In this document: positions 57,389 through 64,000 of the stretch, piece by piece
Layout of the letters: the number at the start of each line of letters is the position of its first letter
How positions within the stretch are numbered: position 1 is the stretch's first letter
DNA from: Elephas maximus indicus
Taxonomy: Eukaryota; Chordata; Mammalia; Proboscidea; Elephantidae
DNA length: 64,000 nt
Assembly: GCF_024166365.1 (NCBI RefSeq)
Contig: NC_064823.1
Location: forward strand, 4,272,924-4,336,923
Reading direction: 5' to 3'
The notes under the pieces: generated by a model
What the model was told of the DNA's origin: nothing
Databases searched by the model: none
Seen by the model: the letters and a program-made list of their open reading frames with translations, nothing else
Position numbers and translations under genes: made by a program

Positions 57389-57593
57389 CAAAAAAAGCAA
57401 ACCCATTCCCATTGAGTCGATTCCAACTCATAGTGACCCTATAGGACAGAGTAGAACTGTCCCATAGGGTTTCCAAGGCTGTAAATCTTTACGGGAGCAG
57501 GTTGTCTTTTTCCCTTGAAGCTGCTGGTGGGTTCAAACCACTGACCTTTGAGTTAGCAAATGAGCACTTAACCACTGTGCCATAAGGACTCCT
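57389..57593 (-). mobile_element. AfroSINE, intermediate form, perfect 11-bp TSD
   Basis: Flanks TCCACAGGTAC at 57378-57388 and 57594-57604. Tail, extra body (AATCTTTACGGGAGCAGG) and head present. Confidence 0.94.
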
Positions 57594-57604
57594 TCCACAG
57601 GTAC

Positions 57605-58662
57605 ATTATTGTTGTTTTTATGTGCTGTCTAGTCAGTTCCGATGCAAAGAGACCCTATGTACAACAGAACTATACACTGCCCTGTCCTGTGCCATCCTCA
57701 CAATTGTTGCTATGTTTTAGCCCACTGTTGCAGCTGCTCTGTCAATCCATGTCATTGAGGATCTTCCTCTTTTTCATTGACCTTCTGCTTTACTTATCAT
57801 GATGTCCTTTTCCAGGGAACGGTCCCTCCTGATAATATGTCCAAAGAATGTGAGACAAAGCCTCACCATCCTTGCTTCCAAGGAGTCTTCTGGCTGTACT
57901 TCTTCTGAGATAGATTTGTCCGTTCTTCTGGCAGTCTATGGTATGTTCAATATTCTTTACCAACAGCATAATTCAAAGGCATCAATTCTTCTTTTGTCTT
58001 CCTTATTCGTTGTCCAGCTTTCGCACGGGTATGAGGTGATTAAAAATACTGTGCGTTGGGTCAGGCACACCTTAGTCCTCAAAGTGACATCTTTGCTTTT
58101 TAACACTTTCAAGAGGTCTTTTGTAGCAGATTTGCCCAGTGTAATATGCTGTTTGATTTTTTGACTGCTGCTTCCGTAGGTGGTGATTGTGGATTCAAGT
58201 AAAATGAAATCCTTGACAATTTCAGTATTCTGTTTATCAGGATGTTGCTTATAGGTACAGTTGCAAGGATTTTTGTTTTCTTTATGTTGAGGTGTAGAGT
58301 CCATACTGAAGGTTGTAGTCTTTGATCTTCATCAGTAAGTGCTTCAAGTTCTCTTCACTTTCAGCAAGCAAGGTTGTGTCATCTGCATATCGAAGATTGT
58401 TAATAAGTCTTCCTCCAATCCTGATGCCTGCTCTTCTTCGTTTAGCCCAGCTTCTGGGATTATTTGCTCAGCATATGGATTGAACAAGATGGTGAAAGGA
58501 TACAACCCTGAACGACAGCCTGTTGGTCTATGTACAAGTTCTGCATGAGCACAACTAAGTGTTCTGGAATTCTGATTTTTCGCAATGTTATCCATAATTT
58601 GTTATGATCCGCACAATTGAATGCCTTTGTATAGTCAATAAAACATAGGTAAACATCTTTCT
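57605..58662 (-). mobile_element. RTE (BovB-like) LINE, 5'-truncated
   Basis: On the minus strand: part of the reverse transcriptase (CFIDYTKAFNCADHNKLW, then an LSPSCSIHMLSK-type segment), the C-terminal region (EIVKDFILLESTIT, SWTTNKEDKRRIDAFELCCW), and the 3' end with a (CAA)n-type tail. Frames are broken. Flanked by TCCACAGGTAC at 57594-57604 and 58663-58673. Confidence 0.92.
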
Positions 58663-58799
58663 TCCACAGGTACAAGGGGTAGGGTTTAGAATGCATATTT
58701 CGGGGGGACACAATTCAATCCATACCACTTGGCTGAGGGAATTAAATAACAAATGTACAGTGTGTAGCATAGCATATTGGTGCTCTTTAAATGTGAGTT

Positions 58800-59157
58800 C
58801 CTTTCCTCTTTTGCTTACTGAAACAGCTATGTGGCCTTTGCTTTCAAAGGCTGTCTTCTGGCTGCCAAGTCACTACAGGGTTATGTCACCATGACCTTGG
58901 CTGTTATTTAACCTGGAACAAAAGCTCTTAAACTCATTTAAAGCCATACAAATGCGGGAGAATAAGTTTTATGTTAACCATGCTTTAGAACATATGTGAT
59001 ATCCGTCTCATAATTAATGTTTTGTCTATTGTTTTAATATTTCAAAAGTCTCTGCTTTCTGGAAGGCACCAGGCTGTAGAGGAAAGTTCAGGGCTCCGGA
59101 ATCATGAGACCCTGGGCCAGAACATTAGGGCTGCTGTGTGCTAGCTAAACGCTGCTA
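58800..59157. other. Unique intergenic DNA
   Basis: No gene seen. Confidence 0.5.
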
Positions 59158-59545
59158 TTGTTGTTAGGTGCAGTTGAGCTGATTCCAACTCATAGCAACC
59201 TCATATGACAGAGTAGAACTGCCTCACAGGCTTTTTTAGATTGTAATCCTTACAGGAAGGAGTCCTAGTAGTGTAGTGGTTAAGTGTTCTGCTGCTGACT
59301 GAAAGGCTGGCGATTTGAACCCACCAGCCGCTCTGCAGGAGAAAGACGTGGCAGTCTGCTTCTGTAGAAATTCACAGCCTTGGAAACACGTTGGGGCAGC
59401 TCTACTCTGCCCTGTAGGGTCGCTATGAGTCGACACGTACTCGATGGCAACAGTAATCGTTACGGGAGCAGATCACCAAGTCTTTCTCCTGCAGAGCCAC
59501 TGGGTGGATTCGAGCCACCAACCTTTTTCTTAGCCTTTTGAGCCT
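59158..59545 (-). mobile_element. AfroSINE, interrupted by another SINE
   Basis: Left part 59158-59259 (TTGTTGTTAGGTGCAGTTGA ... TAATCCTTACAGGAAG). Right part 59454-59545 (CGTTACGGGAGCAGATCACC ... CCAACCTTTTTCTTAGCC). Confidence 0.88.
59260..59453 (+). mobile_element. AfroSINE, long form, inside a SINE
   Basis: GAGTCCTAGTAGTGTAGTGG through GTCGACACGTACTCGATGG. TSD TAATCCTTACAGGAAG (59244-59259) and TAATCGTTACGGGAGC (59454-59469), 13 of 16. Confidence 0.92.
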
Positions 59546-59654
59546 TAGCCTTGTGCTCTGGGGCAGGTTTTCCAGAACAGTTTTCTCATTCAGAGGAGAT
59601 TAGAGAGAAAAGCATAGCCCTTGAAGGGTTACTGGGAGTATCAAGCTATATATA

Positions 59655-59905
59655 ACATAAGAAAGTAAGAATACCTAATATTTATTGAGTGTTTATTTTG
59701 TGAGCATTGCTCCAGTTAACTAATTATCACAACCATCCTATGAGGTAAATACAATCACCACAATTTTATAGATAAAACTCTAGATATCAAGAAATTATGT
59801 TACTTGCCCAAGGCCACCCATCTAGTTAAATGGTGGATCCTGGATTTAAACCTAGGCATTGTGGCTCCAGAGCCCATGCAGTTAACCTCAGAGCCTTACT
59901 GCCAC
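59655..59905 (-). mobile_element. MIR SINE, near full length
   Basis: TAATATTTATTGAGTGTTTA, TTACTTGCCCAAGGCCACCC and CTGGATTTAAACCTAGGCA in the reverse MIR order. Confidence 0.85.
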
Positions 59906-59919
59906 CTTGGCACATAAAA

Positions 59920-60071
59920 ACCAAAACCAAAAACCTAACCTGTTGCCTTCGAGTTGACCCTATAGGACAGAGTAGAACTGCCCCACAGGATTTCTAAGAA
60001 GCAGCTGGTAGATTTGAACTGCCGACCCTTTGCTTAGTAGCCAAGCTCTTAACCACCGCACCAACAGGGCT
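59920..60071 (-). mobile_element. AfroSINE, short form
   Basis: ACCTGTTGCCTTCGAGTTGA ... GCTCTTAACCACCGCACCAA, with a small deletion in the tail. Confidence 0.9.
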
Positions 60072-60120
60072 AAGTAAATATTAATTTCCTGTCCTTCTAC
60101 CCAGGTAGGCTTGTTGAACA

Positions 60121-60412
60121 GGGTGTTGTTGTTAGCTGCTGTGAAGTTGCCCGGTTTTCACCAATCTCATGATGGATTGTGGGTCAAACTGTTGTGATCC
60201 AAAGGGTTTTCTTTGGCTAATTTTCAGAAGTAAATTGCCAGGCCTTTCTGCTTCAGTCTGGAAGCTTCGCTGAAGCCTGTTCAGCATCATAACAACACTC
60301 AGGCCTCCACTGACAGGCGGGTGGTGATTACATGTGAGGTATATTGGCCAGAATCGAACTCAGGTCTCCTGCATGGAAGGAGAGAATTCTTCCACTGAAT
60401 CACCATTGATCC
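60121..60412 (-). mobile_element. tRNA-Gly-headed SINE with RTE body
   Basis: Second copy of the class at 55881. Head complement GAATCGAACTCAGGTCTCCT, body with GTTCAGCATCATAACAACAC, tail beginning GTTGTTGTTAGCTGCTGTG. Confidence 0.82.
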
Positions 60413-60605
60413 CTGTGGAACTGGAAGATGTTTTCAAAGTGGGAGAAGACTGTGTCCTCCCACATCAGAAAGAATGAATCCAGGATATAGCTAATTAATA
60501 AAGAGCATAATTTCTTGCATTTAATAATACAATAATAAACTCTAGGAGCACAGTAGGACGTTCTAGCTAGTATGTAATGAAACATATACCTACGTATGCA
60601 TGCAC

Positions 60606-60622
60606 AAACACACACATATATA
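60606..60622. repeat. Short (CA)n(TA)n tract
   Basis: ACACACACATATATATG next to the SINE head. Confidence 0.8.
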
Positions 60623-60775
60623 TGGAAACCCTCGTGGCTTAGTGGTTAAGAGTTATGGCTGCCAGCAAAAAGGCTGGCAGCTCAAACCCACCAGGTGCTC
60701 CTTGGAAACTCTATGGGGCAGTTATACTCTCACAGTGAAACCTGTGAGAGCCGGAACTTGACAGGATGGCCTTGT
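60622..60775 (+). mobile_element. AfroSINE, diverged tail
   Basis: GGAAACCCTCGTGGCTTAGTGG head is good. After CTATGGGGCAGTTATACTCT the tail is degraded. Confidence 0.88.
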
Positions 60776-61008
60776 TTTTCTGGGTCTTGCAAGTTTTCTG
60801 CCTTTGACAGGTGCAGTCTTACCACTGTTCTGTCACTCTCTATTAGTGGAAAATATTTAAATTTTCCTTCTCTGACAGTTTTCTGCGTTATATAGGTTTA
60901 AGCTTTTGCAGGTTTTGCTGCATTTAACATTTCGGTGGAAAAACCTTTGACCAGAGCAAGTGCAGAAGGAATGATCATACGACTCAGAATAGGTAAAAAG
61001 TCTCAGGG

Positions 61009-61250
61009 AAGGGAATTAACATTCACTGAACATTTGTCATGTCCCAAGCACTGTGCCGAGTGATTTACCAGCCTAGTCTTCTTTAATCTTCATAGCATTC
61101 CTAAGAGATAGAGTTGTTCTGTTTTATGGATGAGGAAACTGAGGGTCATTGAGGCTAAGAAACTTGCCCAAGGTCACACACCTGGTAAGTGACAGAGACA
61201 AGATTCAAAGCAGGTGTGTTGGACTTCTAAGCTGATGCCTTCCACCCTAT
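61009..61250 (-). mobile_element. MIR SINE
   Basis: GATGAGGAAACTGAGGGTCA and CTTGCCCAAGGTCACACACC, reverse orientation. Confidence 0.85.
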
Positions 61251-61436
61251 CCCTGCCTATTTCAGGAGTCACGTGGGCATACTCCTGGTAACTTCTGCCA
61301 AGAGTTGTAAATCAGGAAATGCCCTTGGCTAGTATTTTCAGTACCTGTGTGTGGGTCTGCCTTGCAGAGTTGGTCAGCTCTGCCTTTCAAGGCATGTGAA
61401 CTGGGGAAGTCCGATAACCTGGATCCTAATTATACC

Positions 61437-61655
61437 GTAGGTCCCTGGGTGGCGCAAATGGTTTACACTCAACTACTAAACAGAAGGTTGGAAGTTTGAT
61501 CCCACACAGCACCACCACAGAAGCAAGGCCTGGTGATCTGCTTCCGTAAAGATTACAGCCAAGAAAACCCTTATGGAGCTAGCTCAGTGCTACACTCTAA
61601 CACATGGGGTTACCGCAGTTTGAATCGACTCGACAGTAGGGGGTTTGGTTTTGGC
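61437..61655 (+). mobile_element. AfroSINE, long form
   Basis: GGTCCCTGGGTGGCGCAAAT head, GGCCTGGTGATCTGCTTCCG body, TTTGAATCGACTCGACAGTA tail. Confidence 0.92.
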
Positions 61656-61861
61656 TTAATTATGCCTCAGTCGTTGACAAGTTGCATGACCTTAAGTAGG
61701 TTTCATAACCTACATTTTTCTACTTGTAGAGGAGGGCAAAGAATCCTGGCATCTAACAATGACAATGGAGGAAGACAGAGAAAGGAGTGGAATCTGCCAC
61801 GTGATCTCTACAATTCCTTTTTTTTTTTTTTTTAATCTAACAACAGCTTTTAAAACTCAAA

Positions 61862-62020
61862 AGAAAAAAACAAGAAAACCAAACTCATTGCCGTCAAGTC
61901 AATTCTGACTTATAGGACAGAGCAGAACTGCCCCACAGGGTTTTCAAGGAGCAGCTGGTAGATTCAAACTGTTGACCTTTTGGTTAGCAGCTGAACTCAA
62001 CCACTGTGCCATTAAGTCCT
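61862..62020 (-). mobile_element. AfroSINE, short form
   Basis: CATTGCCGTCAAGTCAATTC ... CTCAACCACTGTGCCATTAA. A T-run at 61819-61835 lies nearby. Confidence 0.9.
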
Positions 62021-62440
62021 ATTTTATTTCACTCTCGGAGAACAAGCTTTTTCTTTTAACTTCATAACTCCTCATAAATGCCCAAACTTTCCATTGATTC
62101 TCAGAGAAGGCTTTAGGATAATAAGAGTTTATTTGGCTACCATATGAGGTCTCATTATTTTGTTGAACACATGCTGTCATTCATTAACTCAACACCTGGG
62201 CCAGATGCTGATTATCTAAAGGAGAGTGGGCTCTATCAAGGCCTTCCCTACTCAGTCCACTGTCAACAGAGAATACAGACATATAATCACAAAATTACAA
62301 CACAAAGTGATAAATGCATTGATAGAGATGCACAGACGGTGTTAAGAGATAAAAGAAGGGGGCCACCTTACCCATATGTAAGAAAAGTAGGAGAGTGGGT
62401 TACATTTGGAAATACAAAAAAAGGGGTGTGTAAAACATTG
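62020..62440. other. Unique or L2-like DNA
   Basis: CACCTGGGCCAGATGCTGAT and the text after it vaguely resemble an L2 3' region. No gene seen. Confidence 0.35.
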
Positions 62441-62575
62441 TTGTTGTTATAAGTTACTGTTGAGCAACCTCCAACTCATGGCAACCTGATGTACAATGGA
62501 ATGAAACATTGCCTGGTCCTGTGCCATGTTCATTATTGCTGGTATGTTTGAGTCCATTATTGTGTAAATCATAGT
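62440..62575 (-). mobile_element. RTE 3' end fragment
   Basis: TTGTTGTTGTTATAAGTTAC, ATGTACAATGGAATGAAAC and GAGTCCATTATTGTGTAAAT are the RTE 3' end in reverse. Confidence 0.8.
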
Positions 62576-62576
62576 A

Positions 62577-62765
62577 CCAAAAAAAAAAACAACAAAAAAC
62601 AGTCGATGTCAAGTTGAGTCAGTTCTGACTCAGGATGACCCCATGTGTTTCAGAGTACAATGGCTGTGATTTTTTCAGAATTAGATCTCCAGGCCTTTCT
62701 TCCAAGGCACCTTTGGGTGAATCTGAACAGCCAACCTTTCATTTAGGAGCTGAGTGCTTCATAAA
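62577..62765 (-). mobile_element. AfroSINE, long form
   Basis: A-rich start, CAGTTCTGACTCAGGATGAC, TTAGATCTCCAGGCCTTTC. The head is degraded. Confidence 0.82.
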
Positions 62766-63299
62766 TGCACATGGTTGAATGAATGAATGAATTGTATTGC
62801 TGTCATTATACCTTCAAATTGCTAGATGGCTCATTCCAAGTCCCCATTGTTGTTCTTTCCTGCCATAGAAGAAAAAACAAGCTGATAATGGTCGCAACTG
62901 CTATGATTCTAAAAAACAACCAGGCGCTGTATGCACTCACATGGGTAATGTTTACCTGCACTACATTTTTTCCTAACATTCTCATTAGATGATTGTTTCT
63001 GCCATTAATCTTTCCTCCCAGAGACTAGAAAGACTGCTCTTGGCCATTTTCATTTTCTGTGTTAAATCTTAGAAAGTAATGAGTTCAGTGTGTGTAAAAC
63101 AAGAGACAAGTAGGTGGCTAGAACCTGGGGGAGAGAAATTCAGTAAAAGTGTCCTCCCTGAGGATGGAAGAACTAGAGGTGGGTGATTCAAGTCTGTAAA
63201 ATGATGCAGCCATTACTGAGCTGTGCAGATCACAAGGCTGAAGTCTCGGAGTTTTTCCTCTCCCTTTAATTTGTGTTCAACACCTGCCATAATAAAAAA
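62766..63299. other. Unique intergenic DNA
   Basis: No gene or repeat recognised. Confidence 0.5.
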
Positions 63300-63780
63300 T
63301 GGGATTAGAAGCCCTAAGCGCACACCATCAACTTCAGAAGAAAAATGTTACTTTTATGCTGTCCGTTAAAACATTTGCCTTCTCCAGTGCTCCAGCACTT
63401 ACCAGAGAAAGAGGAATTTGCCCAATAAAAATTGAGAGCACTTTTCTGAAAAATTGTTTTCCATAAATCTTGCAAATTACTGTGCTCAAATATTCTAGGC
63501 TGTAGCCAGGCCAACCTCTGGGGAGCAATTATCAGGGAAATAACCATGAACAGCAATAAGATCTTGCACAGATCTGACTAGCAACACCAGGGGTGTGAAC
63601 TTTTTGTGCAGGAGGCGTTCATGTGACTTGCCAGCAGCACTGTAATTAATGGGGCACCAGAGAACTGCTTCATCTCTACGAGCTGCTAATTAGTCCTCCT
63701 GGAGACACATATCTTGAACCACATCCAGGGTCTCATGTTCCTGATTACTGCATGCTGATCTGATCAGATGAGCCTGCAAG
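63300..63780. promoter_or_regulatory. Candidate conserved noncoding element
   Basis: Non-repetitive block of balanced composition with several homeodomain-type cores (GTAATTAATGG near 63643, GCTAATTAGTC near 63686) and an E-box-like CAGATG near 63764. Conservation cannot be judged from one sequence. Confidence 0.25.
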
Positions 63781-63783
63781 GGC

Positions 63784-63990
63784 TACGGAGTCTCTGGGTG
63801 GTGCAAACCATTAAGAACTGGACTATTAACTGAAAGTTTGGTGGCTCGGACCCATCCTGATTCATCTTAGAAATAGGGCCTGGTGATTTGCTTCCGAAGG
63901 GTCACAGCCTCAAAAACCCAATGGAGCAGTTCTACTCTGCACACATGGGGTGGCCACGAGTTGGAACGGACTCAATGGCAAATAACAACC
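63784..63990 (+). mobile_element. AfroSINE, long form
   Basis: GGAGTCTCTGGGTGGTGCAA head, GGCCTGGTGATTTGCTTCCG body, GAGTTGGAACGGACTCAATG tail, AACAAC end. Confidence 0.92.
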
Positions 63991-64000
63991 CCCACACTAG

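Larger units (their letters stand above)
56449..58727 (+). mobile_element. MaLR-like LTR carrying three later insertions
   Basis: LTR pieces lie at 56449-56501, 57060-57388 and 58674-58727 (start TGTCTTAGTTTCTTAGTACT, end TTCAATCCATACCA). Flanks CTTTG (56444-56448) and CTTGG (58728-58732). The L1, SINE and RTE below sit inside. Confidence 0.85.

Overview
This is a window of placental-mammal nuclear DNA, almost certainly from an afrotherian and most likely an elephant. The evidence is the dense population of tRNA-derived AfroSINEs (head with a GTGGTTAAG A box and a GTTCGAATC B box, tail with GAGTCGGAATCGACTCGA) together with BovB-like RTE LINEs that share the same tail. This combination is characteristic of Afrotheria. 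Hyrax or sirenian origin cannot be excluded from the sequence alone. There are no bacterial operons, CRISPR arrays or intact long genes. Most ORFs here are transposon fragments, their antisense shadows, or open frames in GC-rich or stop-free DNA.

The one place that looks like a host gene is a CpG island at about 11.1-12.1 kb. On the minus strand it carries a candidate first coding exon (11465-11276): 63 codons plus one base, Arg/Ala/Pro-rich, beginning MYRSPRRLGSALLRR and ending at a strong splice donor. Its peptide resembles a mitochondrial targeting sequence. I do not recognise the gene, and its other exons are not visible here. A plus-strand donor at 11739/11740 suggests divergent transcription. 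Beside the island lies a perfect 20-bp minisatellite (10771-11105) with no T on the plus strand, so it is open in all six frames.

Layout. 0-3 kb: 3' part of a minus-strand L1. 3-10 kb: unique DNA peppered with AfroSINEs. 10-12 kb: minisatellite and CpG island. 12.6-17.5 kb: twin AfroSINEs, MaLR-like LTRs, an L1 3' end, L2. 17.8-21 kb: LTR-like segments. 21.8-22.1 kb: a large imperfect palindrome. 22.5-26.9 kb: one L1 inserted in an older L1. 27-34 kb: an LTR, SINEs, MIR and an L1 3' end. 34.4-44.2 kb: a probable decayed ERVL-type provirus whose two LTRs flank an interior filled with later insertions, including an RTE inside an RTE. 44.3-49 kb: L1 3' ends, a third copy of that LTR family, RTE-derived pieces. 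49.8-54 kb: an old plus-strand L1 carrying several insertions. 54.8-55.2 kb: a TACC/TATC array with a 180-bp higher-order period. 56.3-58.8 kb: a deep nest (MIR > LTR > L1, RTE and SINE). 59-64 kb: SINEs, MIRs and a non-repetitive block near 63.3-63.8 kb that could be conserved noncoding DNA.

The elements work as a parasitic community. L1 and RTE are autonomous lines, all copies here being broken. AfroSINEs carry an RTE-like tail and probably used the RTE machinery. Several independent insertions reused the same target site, which leaves a readable order of events. Family names are from memory of consensus sequences, and element edges are approximate unless a target-site duplication (TSD) is given.
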